Shown here: piece by piece, positions 25,567 to 34,078 of the stretch
Layout of the letters: every line of letters starts with the position of its first letter
How positions within the stretch are numbered: the stretch's first letter is position 1
Assembly (NCBI RefSeq): GCF_007859315.1
Contig: NZ_VOHA01000006.1
Location: forward strand, 124,001-188,000
Length of the DNA: 64,000 nt
Reading direction: 5' to 3'
Origin: Reyranella sp. CPCC 100927
GTDB taxonomy: Bacteria; Pseudomonadota; Alphaproteobacteria; Reyranellales; Reyranellaceae
Notes under the pieces: model-generated
The model's input: the letters and a program-made list of their open reading frames with translations, nothing else
Database searches by the model: none
Told to the model about the DNA's origin: nothing
Made by a program: the position numbers and the translations under genes

Positions 25567-26453
25567 TCGACACCTTCATCAATCTGATACCCGTGACGCT
25601 GGTGCAGAGCCTGATCTACGCCTTCGTTGCCCTGGCGATCATGATTCCCTTCCGGACCCTGGCGCTGCCGGATCTGACGGTCGAGGGCAGCCTGCCGCTG
25701 GGCGGGTGCATCGCGGCGGCGCTGCTGACGGCAGGCGTCGATCCATGGAGCGGCACCGGCATCGCCGTCCTGGCTGGCGCCGCGGCCGGCATGGTGACGG
25801 CGCTGATCCATCTGTACTTCCAGGTGCCGTCGCTGTTGGCGGGCATCCTCGTGGCCACCATGGCGTGGAGCGTCGACCTGCGAGTCATGGCAATGCCCAA
25901 CAAGGCCGTGCCGGCCGAGCTGTCGTTGTTCGACTGGCTGTCGCCGGCGATCCTGCTCGACATCCGCCTGCAGATGGCGCTGTTGGGCGTGCTTGTCTGT
26001 GCGACGCTCCTTGGACTGATCGCGTTCTACCGCACGGAAGTCGGCCTCACGTTGCGTTGCGTCGGGGCGAATGCGCGGTTGGCGCCGGCCCTGGGCATCA
26101 GCCGGCGACGATATGTGGTGGCGGGCTTCGGCCTGGCCAATGCGCTCGCCGCACTCGGCGGTGCGCTGGTGGTGCAGACCCAGGGCTACGCCGACGTCAC
26201 GATGGGGTTCGGCGTCCTGGTCAACGGGCTGGCCGCCCTCATCATCGGCGAAGCGATCATCGGCCGCGCCACCATCGGGCGGCAGCTCGTGGCCCCCGTC
26301 GTCGGCTCGGTGATCTACTACCAGCTCGTGTCGCTGGGCCTGGCGACCGGGCTCAATCCGTCTGACCTGAAGTTCCTGACGGGTGCCTTCGTCCTGGTGA
26401 CTCTCGCCGTGCCATTGATCACCGGCCGGTCCCGGTCGATTGTCGGGACATGA
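25563..26453 (+). CDS. ABC transporter permease (TrpY-like, LivH superfamily)
   Basis: A 296-residue inner-membrane protein with about eight to nine hydrophobic segments. Seen: F-R-T-L-A-L-P-D-L-T-V-E-G-S, where classic TrpY/LivH-like permeases have a P-D-L-T-V-x-G stretch, and G-F-G-V-L-V-N-G-L-A-A-L-I-I-G-E late in the protein. It overlaps genes on both sides (ATGA upstream, ATGA downstream). Presumably acts as a homodimeric channel with the receptor and ATPase encoded before it. Confidence 0.92.
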   Translation: MIDTFINLIPVTLVQSLIYAFVALAIMIPFRTLALPDLTVEGSLPLGGCIAAALLTAGVDPWSGTGIAVLAGAAAGMVTALIHLYFQVPSLLAGILVATMAWSVDLRVMAMPNKAVPAELSLFDWLSPAILLDIRLQMALLGVLVCATLLGLIAFYRTEVGLTLRCVGANARLAPALGISRRRYVVAGFGLANALAALGGALVVQTQGYADVTMGFGVLVNGLAALIIGEAIIGRATIGRQLVAPVVGSVIYYQLVSLGLATGLNPSDLKFLTGAFVLVTLAVPLITGRSRSIVGT

Positions 26454-27175
26454 CGAACACAGCAACATCGGCGCCGCGACAGCAGCGTCGCCCCGGCCTG
26501 ATCGGCGGCATGAGCTGGCGATCGACCGAACTCTACTACCGGCGCCTCAACCAGGCCGTGGAAGAGCGGCTGGGGCCGCATCGCAGTTTTCGCGGCATGG
26601 TCTGGAACATGGACTATGCCGACCTGATCGGGCCGGCGTCCGCCGGACGGTGGGACGAGGTCGAGGCGCAGCTCGTGCAGGCGGCGCGCGGACTGGTCGC
26701 GGGCGGCTGCGATCTGGTCGTGCTCACCGCGGTGACGGCGCACCGTTTTCACGAGCCGGTCTTGACGGCCGCCGGGTGTCCCGTGCCGCATGTGCTTGCC
26801 GGTGCGGCGCGTGAGCTCGATAGCCTCGGCGTGACCTGCGCCGGCATCCTTGGGACAGCGACGACCTGCGCCACCGGCTTCGCCGATCACCATCTCGCCC
26901 GCAACGGCCGGACCCTCTTGCGGCTCGACGGGGATGCGCAGGCAGCGCTCGACACGCTGATCCAGGGCGCGCTGACGGTCGGTGACGTCACGGCCGACGG
27001 ACGCGCCCAACTCGATGGCGCTGTCCGTGCGCTGGTGGACCGGGGCGCCGAGGCGGTCGTGCTGGCGTGTACGGAACTGCCCTTGCTGTTGCCGCTGGCC
27101 ACCGCACCCGTGCCGCTGCTCGATTGCGTGGCGCTCCATGTTGATGAGATCTGTCGTCTGATCGTGAGTTCCTGA
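26450..27175 (+). CDS. Aspartate/glutamate racemase-family protein with atypical active site
   Basis: 241 residues. Seen: G-L-I-G-G-M-S-W-R-S-T-E-L-Y-Y near the start and V-L-A-C-T-E-L-P-L (Cys207) in the second half, both family hallmarks. The first-half active-site segment, usually L-C-T-N-T-M-H, reads L-T-A-V-T-A-H here: the Cys is replaced by Thr and the Asn is missing. The related E. coli YgeA is reported to use a Thr/Cys pair, so activity is possible. Translationally coupled to the permease (ATGA), so it probably acts on the imported solute, perhaps interconverting stereoisomers of an amino or hydroxy acid. Confidence 0.87.
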   Translation: MTNTATSAPRQQRRPGLIGGMSWRSTELYYRRLNQAVEERLGPHRSFRGMVWNMDYADLIGPASAGRWDEVEAQLVQAARGLVAGGCDLVVLTAVTAHRFHEPVLTAAGCPVPHVLAGAARELDSLGVTCAGILGTATTCATGFADHHLARNGRTLLRLDGDAQAALDTLIQGALTVGDVTADGRAQLDGAVRALVDRGAEAVVLACTELPLLLPLATAPVPLLDCVALHVDEICRLIVSS

Positions 27176-27177
27176 AC

Positions 27178-28041
27178 ATGCAGACCCAACCGGTTATCGA
27201 AATTGATCACCTGCTGACCTATGTGCGCGACCTGGATCACGCCGCCACGTTGTTCCGGCGCATGGGTTTCACCCTGTCGCCGATCAGTCGCATCGAGGGC
27301 ATGGGGATCTCGAACCACCTCGTGCTGATGCATCCGGGCGTGCCGGGCGCCGGCAACTACATCGAACTGATGGCGGCGCATGACCGGGCCCGGCTGCCGT
27401 CGGTGATGGCGCAGACACTGTCGGGCGGCGAGGGCATCAAGTCGATGGTGCTGTCGGCTGCCGACGCACATGCGGCGCAGGCCGCCTTCGTGGCCCAGGG
27501 TTTCAACGCCGATCCGCCGGTCCATGTGAAGCGCGAATGGCCGATCGGGCCGGACGAGTCAGTCTTTCCCGAGTTCGATGTGCTGCTGCCGGTCGACGCC
27601 CCATTGGTCTTCAACTGCTGCCGCTACTTCAACGTCGAGCTCTACCTGCGCCCCGACTGGATGGAGCATGCCAACAGCGCACGGTGCTTGCGCTCGGTCC
27701 TGGCGGTTGCCGCCGAGCCGCAGCGCATCGTCGCAACTTTCGCCAGCGTTTTCGGGCGTCCGCCGATCGGTGGACCGGACGTCGTGCGCGTCTCGCCGGG
27801 TGCGGTCGATCTGGTCCTGATGACCCCGGCGGCGCTGCGCGAGCGCTATGGCCTCGACGTGTCGGCGCCGGACCAGGGGGCACGCTACATCGGCTATGTG
27901 ATCGAGGTGGCGTCGCTGGAGCGGCTGACGGCTTGTCTTGCCCAGGGACACGTGGAACAACGCTCCCTCGGTGCGGCGGTGTGTGTCGGACCCGATGTCG
28001 GGTTGGGCAATCTCATCGTCTTTGAAGCAGGAACGTCGTGA
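27178..28041 (+). CDS. VOC/glyoxalase-like domain protein
   Basis: A 287-residue protein that starts two bases after the racemase gene stops. Seen: I-D-H-L-L-T-Y-V-R-D-L-D at the N-terminus, the His-bearing first strand of the vicinal-oxygen-chelate fold, followed by F-R-R-M-G-F, N-H-L-V-L-M, and N-Y-I-E-L-M with a metal-binding-type Glu. The length fits two VOC modules or the Glyoxalase_3 family. Metal-dependent lyase, isomerase or dioxygenase roles are known in the superfamily; which applies here is unknown. Position in the ABC-racemase-regulator operon points to catabolism of the imported compound. Confidence 0.82.
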   Translation: MQTQPVIEIDHLLTYVRDLDHAATLFRRMGFTLSPISRIEGMGISNHLVLMHPGVPGAGNYIELMAAHDRARLPSVMAQTLSGGEGIKSMVLSAADAHAAQAAFVAQGFNADPPVHVKREWPIGPDESVFPEFDVLLPVDAPLVFNCCRYFNVELYLRPDWMEHANSARCLRSVLAVAAEPQRIVATFASVFGRPPIGGPDVVRVSPGAVDLVLMTPAALRERYGLDVSAPDQGARYIGYVIEVASLERLTACLAQGHVEQRSLGAAVCVGPDVGLGNLIVFEAGTS

Positions 28042-28907
28042 CGGCAGGGGCAGACGGGGGGAGCGGCAAGGATACGGCAGCATCGCGTGACAAGCGTCGA
28101 CGGGGCGCCGTCGTTGCGCTGGAACCGGCCAAGGACATTCAGGGAATCCAGTCCGTCGAAACCGGCTTCTCCGTGCTCGACGTACTGGTCGACGCCGAGG
28201 GACCGCTGACGCTGGGCGATGTCGCCCGCGGCACCGGCCTGTCGCTCAGCCAGGCGCGGCGCTACCTCGTCAGCCTCACGCGCTATGGCATCGCGGTTCA
28301 GGATGCCGAGTCCGGCCGCTACGACCTGGGGCCGCGCGCCTTGCGCGTCGGGCTGGCGGCGTTGGGCCGCGTCGATGCCGTCGACCTCGCCGCCGTGGCG
28401 CTCAAGGAGCTGGCCGCCAATATCCACGAAGGTGGCACCTTGGCGGTGTGGGGCGATCAGGGACCGACCATCGTGCGCTGGTTCCGCGGCGGCGGCATCG
28501 GCGTGACGTCCCTGGGTTTGGGCACCATCTTTCCGCTGTTCACATCGGCGACCGGGCGCGTGTTCCTCACCTATCTGCCGCCCGAGAACACCCGGGCACA
28601 GCTTGGCCGCGAGCTGGGGGTCGAGGCGCTGGCCTCGCCGCAGACCCGCAAGGCCATCGAAGAGGTGCGGGCCGACGTGCGCGCCAAGGGATTTGCCTGG
28701 CTGAAAGGCCACTTCGTCAAGGACGTGCGCGGTGCCGGCGCGCCGATCTTCGATTCCCAGGGTGAGCTGGTGGCTGTCGTGGGCATCGCGGGGCCGGACC
28801 GCGATGCCTCGGTGCAGGCCCTGGTCGAAGCCGCCGCCAGTGTCTCGCGGCAACTCGGTTACGAGAGTGAACCGCGCAAACCGCAACCGGCAGCCAAGCG
28901 CCGCTAG
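28038..28907 (+). CDS. IclR-family transcriptional regulator
   Basis: 289 residues from a GTG that overlaps the upstream stop (GTGA). Seen: a charged ~35-residue leader, an N-terminal winged helix-turn-helix (G-F-S-V-L-D-V-L-V through L-S-L-S-Q-A-R-R-Y-L), a linker, and an effector-binding GAF-like domain with F-P-L-F-T-S-A-T-G-R-V-F and the late V-V-G-I-A-G-P. IclR proteins sense small carboxylates and commonly control adjacent catabolic operons. The palindrome at 23741-23779 is a natural candidate operator. Confidence 0.92.
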   Translation: MTAGADGGSGKDTAASRDKRRRGAVVALEPAKDIQGIQSVETGFSVLDVLVDAEGPLTLGDVARGTGLSLSQARRYLVSLTRYGIAVQDAESGRYDLGPRALRVGLAALGRVDAVDLAAVALKELAANIHEGGTLAVWGDQGPTIVRWFRGGGIGVTSLGLGTIFPLFTSATGRVFLTYLPPENTRAQLGRELGVEALASPQTRKAIEEVRADVRAKGFAWLKGHFVKDVRGAGAPIFDSQGELVAVVGIAGPDRDASVQALVEAAASVSRQLGYESEPRKPQPAAKRR

Positions 28908-28972
28908 CATTTGACGCCTCAGCAGGCGGGTCGTACTGCTTCACCTCCCGGGAACGCCCGCTTGAGGATCAC

Positions 28973-30124
28973 ATGTCGACCGCGCCCTTGAAGAACGAAC
29001 CCAAGATCGATGCCGATGAAGTGCTCGACGGCATCCTGGAGTGGGTGACGATCGAAAGCCCGACGCATGATGCGACGGCGGTGAATGGTGTGGTCAGCAA
29101 GGTCGAAGGTCAGTTCCGCGATCTCGGTCTGAAGGTCGACCGCACGCCCGGTCGCGACGGCTTCGGCGATATCCTGGAATGCCGCACGCCGTGGGGCGGC
29201 GAGGGACCGGGCATCCTGGTGCTGGCGCATCTCGACACGGTGCATCCGATCGGCACTATCGGCCGCGAGCTGAAGATCCGTCGCGAGGGCGACAGCGTCT
29301 TCGGCCCCGGCATCTACGACATGAAGGCCGGCGGCTACATCGCCTATTACGCGCTGCGCCACCTGATCCGGCAGGGCAAGAAGAGCAAGCTGCCGGTGAC
29401 GTTCCTGTTCATTCCGGAAGAGGAGGTCGGCAGCCCGACGTCGCGCGATCGCATCGAGCAGGCCGCCAAGGGCCACAAATACTGCCTGGTGATGGAGCCG
29501 GGCCGTGACGGCGATCGCGTCGTGACATCGCGCAAGGGCGTCGGCCGCTTCGTGCTGACGGTCAAGGGCAAGGCGGCACATGCCGGCGCCAAGCACGAGG
29601 ATGGCCGTAGCGCCGTTCTCGAGATGGCGCGCCAGATCGTGCGTATCGAGGCGATGACGGACTATGGTCGCGGCATCACCGTCAATGTCGGGTTGGTGCA
29701 GGGCGGCACCGGTGTGAACGTCGTGCCGGCCGAAGCCACTGCCGAGATCGATCTGCGCGTGCCCGACGCCGCCCTGGCCGACGAGATGACGGCGACCATC
29801 CTGGGCCTGAAGCCGATCGGCGAGGACGTCGAGGTTGCGGTCGAGGGCGGCATGAACCGGCCACCGTATCGCAAGGATGCCGGCATCAGCGCTCTGTTCG
29901 AGAAGGCGCAGGCGATCTATCGCGAGATCGGCAAGGACCTGAAGGATGTGCCGCTGACCGGCGGCGGCAGCGACGGCAATTTCACCGCCGCGCTCGGCAT
30001 TCCCACGCTCGACGGCCTGGGTGCCGACGGCAAGGGCGCCCATGCGGCCTACGAGCAGATCTACTACTCCTCGCTGATGCCCCGCACCTACCTCTGCGCC
30101 CGCCTGCTGGAAACGCTGGAGTGA
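28973..30124 (+). CDS. M20-family metallopeptidase (glutamate carboxypeptidase / ArgE-like)
   Basis: A 383-residue cytosolic di-zinc hydrolase. Seen in order: H-L-D-T-V-H-P (first metal His and Asp), G-P-G-I-Y-D-M-K-A-G (bridging Asp), E-E-E-V-G-S (general base Glu and metal Glu), a dimerisation domain from about residue 185, G-G-G-S-D-G-N, and G-K-G-A-H-A-A with the last metal His. All ligands are present. No signal peptide. It probably hydrolyses an N-acyl amino acid or dipeptide. It lies 65 bp after the IclR gene and may use the same transcript. Confidence 0.92.
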   Translation: MSTAPLKNEPKIDADEVLDGILEWVTIESPTHDATAVNGVVSKVEGQFRDLGLKVDRTPGRDGFGDILECRTPWGGEGPGILVLAHLDTVHPIGTIGRELKIRREGDSVFGPGIYDMKAGGYIAYYALRHLIRQGKKSKLPVTFLFIPEEEVGSPTSRDRIEQAAKGHKYCLVMEPGRDGDRVVTSRKGVGRFVLTVKGKAAHAGAKHEDGRSAVLEMARQIVRIEAMTDYGRGITVNVGLVQGGTGVNVVPAEATAEIDLRVPDAALADEMTATILGLKPIGEDVEVAVEGGMNRPPYRKDAGISALFEKAQAIYREIGKDLKDVPLTGGGSDGNFTAALGIPTLDGLGADGKGAHAAYEQIYYSSLMPRTYLCARLLETLE

Positions 30125-30130
30125 GGATCT

Positions 30131-30276
30131 CCTCTCCCGCCAAGCGGGAGAGGAAGGGGCCCATCGTGCGCAGCACGATGGGAAGGTGAGGGGCCAAGCA
30201 GGCGGTGCCTCGTGTGGAAGCCCTCACCCGTCGGGCGCTTTCGCGCCCGCCGACCTCTCCCGCTTGCGGGAGAGGT
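30131..30276. repeat. Three-hairpin palindromic element at a convergent junction
   Basis: Left hairpin CCTCTCCCGC / GCGGGAGAGG (30131-30153), middle hairpin CCCATCGTGC / GCACGATGGG (30160-30182), right hairpin ACCTCTCCCGC / GCGGGAGAGGT (30253-30276). It fills the gap between the M20 stop and the hydrolase stop. Likely a REP/BIME-type repeat. Confidence 0.75.
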
Positions 30277-30283
30277 GAAGACA

Positions 30284-31177
30284 TCACTCCCCGCCCAGCA
30301 ACTCGCGCAGCGACACCACGAACGCCGCCGGTGCTTCCTGCGGCACGTTGTGGCCGATGCGCGGCAGGACGCGGCGCTGATACGGGCCGGTGAAGTGCTT
30401 GTTGTGGTGCTCCGACTGCTCGGCCGGTCCGACGCCGTCGTGGCCGCCGTGCAGCACGATGGTCGGCACGCCGATCTTCGGCTGTCGCGCCAATTGGGCC
30501 TCGATGTCCTCCAGCGCCGGATCACCCGGCGCGTAGCCGTAGCGGTGGCGGTAGGACTGGATCACCACATCGACGAAATCGGGATTGTCGAACGACGCGG
30601 CGCTCTTCTCGAACGTCGCCTCGTCGAAGCGCCATTCCGGTGACCACAGGCGCCACAACAGCCGGCACACGTCGCGCCGGTTCTTTGTCAGGCCGGCGCG
30701 GCCACGCTCGGTGTGGAAATAGTACTGGTACCAGTACCGGTGCTCCTGCTCGGCTGGTGCCGGCGCGGCCGAGGCCGCGATATTCTGGATGTTGTAGCCG
30801 GTGCAGCTCAGCAGGCCCTGCGCGCGCTCGGGCCATAGCGCCGCCACGATGCAGGCGGCGCGGCCGCCCCAGTCGTAGCCCGCCAGCACCGCGCTCTTGA
30901 TGTCGAGTGCATCCATGAAGCGCAACAGGTCGTGGCCCAGCGCCGCCTGCTGGCCCGACCGTGGCGTATCGGCGGACAGGAACCGCGTGGCGCCATAGCC
31001 GCGCAACGAGGGTATCAGCACGCGCCGTCCGTCGGCGGCCAGCGGCGGTGCGATGTCGTCGTAGGCATGCACGTCATAGGGAAAGCCGTGCAGCAGAATC
31101 ACCGGGGCGCCGTCGGGCGGGCCGTGTTCTTCGTAGGCGATGTCCAGGACATCGGTACGGATGGTGCGTTGGATCAT
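30284..31177 (-). CDS. Alpha/beta hydrolase, epoxide hydrolase / dehalogenase type
   Basis: 297 residues. Seen: oxyanion segment L-L-H-G-F-P near residue 29, nucleophile elbow A-G-Y-D-W-G-G near residue 98 with Asp as nucleophile rather than Ser, a cap region rich in Trp and Tyr (H-R-Y-W-Y-Q-Y-Y-F), H-G-G-H-D-G-V near 245 as the acid turn, and R-I-G-H-N-V-P with the catalytic His. An Asp nucleophile indicates epoxide hydrolase or haloalkane/fluoroacetate dehalogenase chemistry. Monocistronic, divergent from the desaturase gene. Confidence 0.9.
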   Translation of the reverse strand: MIQRTIRTDVLDIAYEEHGPPDGAPVILLHGFPYDVHAYDDIAPPLAADGRRVLIPSLRGYGATRFLSADTPRSGQQAALGHDLLRFMDALDIKSAVLAGYDWGGRAACIVAALWPERAQGLLSCTGYNIQNIAASAAPAPAEQEHRYWYQYYFHTERGRAGLTKNRRDVCRLLWRLWSPEWRFDEATFEKSAASFDNPDFVDVVIQSYRHRYGYAPGDPALEDIEAQLARQPKIGVPTIVLHGGHDGVGPAEQSEHHNKHFTGPYQRRVLPRIGHNVPQEAPAAFVVSLRELLGGE

Positions 31178-31244
31178 GCGTGCAGCATAGCGCTGCGCCG
31201 GGCGCGTTGACAGGCTTCAGCCGTGCGCCCACGCTAGGAGGGCC

Positions 31245-32216
31245 ATGCTCGCCAAACCGACCGACTACCTGACTGCTGACGAGATCCGCGTCCTGCGCCG
31301 CAAATCGGATCTCGTGGGCGCTTTGCTTGTTCTGCACGCCTGGGGACTGATCTTCGGCGCCATGGCGCTGTTCGTCTGGTGGCCCAACCCGCTGACGTTC
31401 GTGCTGGCGGTGATGGTGATCGGCACGCGCCAGCTGGGCATTGCGATCCTGATGCATGATGCGGCCCACGGACTGCTGTTCGACAGTCGTCGACTCAACG
31501 ATTGGGCCGGTGTCTGGCTGTGCGGCGCGCCGGTCGGCGCCAGCATGGCGCTCTACCGGCCCTATCATTTGACGCATCACCGCCGCACCCAGCAGGACGA
31601 CGATCCCGACCTTGGCCTGTCGGCGCCGTTTCCCATCACGCGCGCCAGCCTGCGCCGCAAGGTCGTGCGCGACCTGCTCGGGCAGACCGCCTACCAGCGT
31701 CGCGGCGAGCAGATCCGCCGGGCGTTGGGACCGCGGACCCAGCCGCTCGTGGTCCGGCTTGCCGGCCTCCTGCGCGGCGAGCGCGATTTCTTCATCACCA
31801 ATGCCGTGCTGTTCGCCGGCCTGGCGCTCGTCGGCTACTGGTGGCTCTATCCGGCGCTGTGGCTGCTGCCGCTGGCGACCTGGTACCAGCTGGTGAGTCG
31901 CATCCGTAACATCGCCGAGCACGCCGTCGTGCCCGACAACGACGATCCGCTGCGCAACACGCGCACGACCTACGCCAACCCGATCGAGCGGCTGTTCGTG
32001 GCGCCCTACTGGGTGAACTACCACCTCGAGCACCACATGTTTCTGTTCGTGCCGTGCTGGCGCCTGCCCGCTGCCCATCGCCTGCTGCTGGCCAAGGGTT
32101 ACGGTCCGCAGATGGAGTTGCGCCGCGGCTATCACGACGTGCTGCGTCGCGCCACGTCCAAGCTGATCGACGGTCCGCGTGATGCCGCGCGCCCGCGCGG
32201 CACCCAGCACATCTGA
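31245..32216 (+). CDS. Membrane fatty-acid desaturase-family protein
   Basis: A 323-residue integral membrane di-iron oxygenase. Seen: the three histidine boxes H-D-A-A-H (71-75), H-L-T-H-H (108-112) and N-Y-H-L-E-H-H near residue 257, and hydrophobic helices around 23-45, 48-70, 85-105 and 185-210. AGGAGG precedes the ATG. The family includes acyl-lipid desaturases and carotenoid ketolase/hydroxylase relatives; no carotenoid genes are nearby. Electron donor not encoded here. Confidence 0.9.
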   Translation: MLAKPTDYLTADEIRVLRRKSDLVGALLVLHAWGLIFGAMALFVWWPNPLTFVLAVMVIGTRQLGIAILMHDAAHGLLFDSRRLNDWAGVWLCGAPVGASMALYRPYHLTHHRRTQQDDDPDLGLSAPFPITRASLRRKVVRDLLGQTAYQRRGEQIRRALGPRTQPLVVRLAGLLRGERDFFITNAVLFAGLALVGYWWLYPALWLLPLATWYQLVSRIRNIAEHAVVPDNDDPLRNTRTTYANPIERLFVAPYWVNYHLEHHMFLFVPCWRLPAAHRLLLAKGYGPQMELRRGYHDVLRRATSKLIDGPRDAARPRGTQHI

Positions 32217-32219
32217 GTC

Positions 32220-32645
32220 ATGCATCACGCGATCCGCAAGGCGCGGACGAGCGACATCCCGGCGTTGGCCCGTATCCGGGCGGCTGTCCGGGAGAACGTC
32301 CTGTCCGACCCGTCCAAGGTGCCGACGACGGCCTATCAGACATTCATTGACCGCTCTGCCATCTGGGTTTGGGAAGAAGATGGCCGCGTTTTGGGCTTCT
32401 GCGCGGCCGACCCTGGCGATGGCACCATCTGGGCGTTGTTCGTCGACCCGGCCGAGGAGGGGCGTGGCATCGCACGTCACCTTCTTCCCTGCGCGCTGGA
32501 AGATCTCAAACGCGCGGGCTGGACCGAGGCGCACCTGATGACGGATGTGGGTTCGCGGGCGGAACGCTTTTACGCGACGGGCGGCTGGACCGCGGTGGGA
32601 CTGTCGCAACCCGGCGTGTGCCTCTTTCGCAAGGCATTGCGATGA
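32220..32645 (+). CDS. GNAT-family N-acetyltransferase
   Basis: A 141-residue GNAT-fold protein. Seen: I-R-K-A-R-T-S-D-I at the N-terminal strand, G-F-C-A-A-D, the L-F-V-D-P strand, and the acetyl-CoA loop E-G-R-G-I-A-R-H-L (motif A). It starts three bases after the desaturase stops and overlaps the next gene by four. The acceptor substrate is unknown. Confidence 0.87.
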   Translation: MHHAIRKARTSDIPALARIRAAVRENVLSDPSKVPTTAYQTFIDRSAIWVWEEDGRVLGFCAADPGDGTIWALFVDPAEEGRGIARHLLPCALEDLKRAGWTEAHLMTDVGSRAERFYATGGWTAVGLSQPGVCLFRKALR

Positions 32646-33091
32646 ACGGATCCGGCGCGCCGCCCCGATCGGGGTGGGCGAACATGGTTTCCGAACTGCA
32701 TGTCGCTGACCTCGACGCGAGCCTGTCGTTCTGGTGCGGCATACTCGGTTTCGCGATCGCCTATCAGCGCTCGGCGGAGCGCTTCGCGTATCTCGAGCAT
32801 CCCGAAGGCCACCAGATCATGCTGTGTCAGCGCCACGGCCGGTTCGAGACGGGTCCGATGACCTATCCCCTCGGTCAGGGCGTGATGTTCCAGATCTACC
32901 TGGCCAGTATCGAGGCACCGCTTGCTGCGATCGCCGACCGCGCGTGGCCGCTCTACCAGCAGCCAGGAGAGGTCTGGCGCCGCACCGGCGATTGCGAGAG
33001 CGGGCAGCGCGAGTTCTTCGTGCAGGATCCCGACGGCTACCTGATCATGGTCGCGGAGAAGATCGGCGAACGTCCCCTGGCCGCAGGCTGA
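32642..33091 (+). CDS. VOC-family (bleomycin-resistance-like) protein
   Basis: 149 residues from the ATG overlapping the GNAT stop (ATGA). Seen: S-E-L-H-V-A-D-L-D-A-S-L-S-F-W, the first metal-ligand strand and helix, I-L-G-F, and a second module ending Q-R-E-F-F-V-Q-D-P-D-G-Y-L-I-M with the typical D-P-D-G-Y turn. Proteins of this size bind drugs or act as small glyoxalases. Coupling to an acetyltransferase resembles antibiotic-resistance gene pairs, but nothing shows a drug target. Confidence 0.87.
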   Translation: MNGSGAPPRSGWANMVSELHVADLDASLSFWCGILGFAIAYQRSAERFAYLEHPEGHQIMLCQRHGRFETGPMTYPLGQGVMFQIYLASIEAPLAAIADRAWPLYQQPGEVWRRTGDCESGQREFFVQDPDGYLIMVAEKIGERPLAAG

Positions 33092-33172
33092 GGCGGCGCC
33101 GCGGTACAGGCTTGGGTCGACGATATCGCCGCGCTACAGTCGCACTCTTCTCATCATCAGGACTCTCGACCC

Positions 33173-34030
33173 ATGATCCGTTCGTATCTCTTCGTACCCG
33201 GCGACGATCACCGCAAGCTTGACCGGTCGACGCAGTCGCCGGCCGACGCGCTGATCTACGACCTGGAGGATGCGGTCGGGCCGGACAAGAAGGAGGCGGC
33301 GCGCGGCATCGTGCGCGATCACCTCAAAGCGCACGGCGCGGCCGCACATTTCAAGGTCGTACGGGTCAACAGCTTCGCGACCGGACTCACGGCGGGCGAC
33401 CTCGCGGTGGTGATGCAGGCGGCGCCGGACGCGATCCTGCTGCCCAAATGCGAAGGGCAGGGCGAGCTCGATCGGCTGGGAACGATGCTGGAGGTGATGG
33501 AGGCGCGCGAGGGCATTGCGGCCGGCGGCACGAAGATCCTGGCGCTGGTCACCGAGACGGCGTCGGCCGTGCTCGCGGCATCGTCGGCGCGCGTGTCGCA
33601 TCTGCGCCTGATGGCGCTGACCTGGGGCGGCGAGGACCTGTCGGCCGATGTCGGCGCCACGGCCAAGTATGGGCCCGATGGCTCACTGGACGATACATTC
33701 CGCTACGCGCGCGCCGTCTGCCTGCTGGCCGCCAGCGCCGCCGGCGTCACGCCGCTGGACACCGTCTATCCCGATTTCCGCGATGCCCAGGGGTTCGAGG
33801 CCGAGTGTGTCACGGCCAAGCGCATGGGCTTTCTCGCCAAGGCCGCCATCCATCCCAGCCAGGTCGACATCATCAACCGCGTCTTCAGCCCCTCGGACGC
33901 CGAACTCGACTGGGCGCGCAAGGTCGTGGCTGCGTTCGCGGCGTCGGGCAACAGCGGCGTCACGCAGATGAATGGCAAGATGCTCGACAAGCCGCACCTT
34001 CGTCTGGCGCAACGCCTGCTGGGGAGCTGA
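33173..34030 (+). CDS. HpcH/HpaI aldolase, citrate lyase beta (CitE)-like
   Basis: 285 residues. Seen: R-S-Y-L-F-V-P-G-D at the N-terminus, D-A-L-I-Y-D-L-E-D-A-V with the metal-binding acidic pair, V-R-V-N at about residue 64, L-P-K-C-E as the strand carrying the next acidic ligand, and W-G-G-E-D-L. This is the CitE-like group: Mg-dependent lyases or thioesterases acting on CoA thioesters such as malyl-CoA or citramalyl-CoA. No citC/D/F genes are nearby, so it is not part of a citrate lyase complex. Confidence 0.9.
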   Translation: MIRSYLFVPGDDHRKLDRSTQSPADALIYDLEDAVGPDKKEAARGIVRDHLKAHGAAAHFKVVRVNSFATGLTAGDLAVVMQAAPDAILLPKCEGQGELDRLGTMLEVMEAREGIAAGGTKILALVTETASAVLAASSARVSHLRLMALTWGGEDLSADVGATAKYGPDGSLDDTFRYARAVCLLAASAAGVTPLDTVYPDFRDAQGFEAECVTAKRMGFLAKAAIHPSQVDIINRVFSPSDAELDWARKVVAAFAASGNSGVTQMNGKMLDKPHLRLAQRLLGS

Positions 34031-34037
34031 GTCTCTT

Positions 34038-34073
34038 GCCGGGAGCGCGCCACTGGAGTGGCGCGCTCCCGGC
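34038..34073. terminator. 16-bp perfect hairpin between convergent genes
   Basis: GCCGGGAGCGCGCCAC (34038-34053) and GTGGCGCGCTCCCGGC (34058-34073) pair perfectly around TGGA. It sits between two stops only 48 bp apart and probably terminates both directions. A 17-base half copy of its left arm lies at 61129-61145. Confidence 0.75.
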
Positions 34074-34078
34074 TAAAG

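Noticed and set aside
33173-34030. Citrate lyase subunit citE
   Set aside because: Only the CitE-like fold is supported; no citC, citD, citF or citX genes are nearby.
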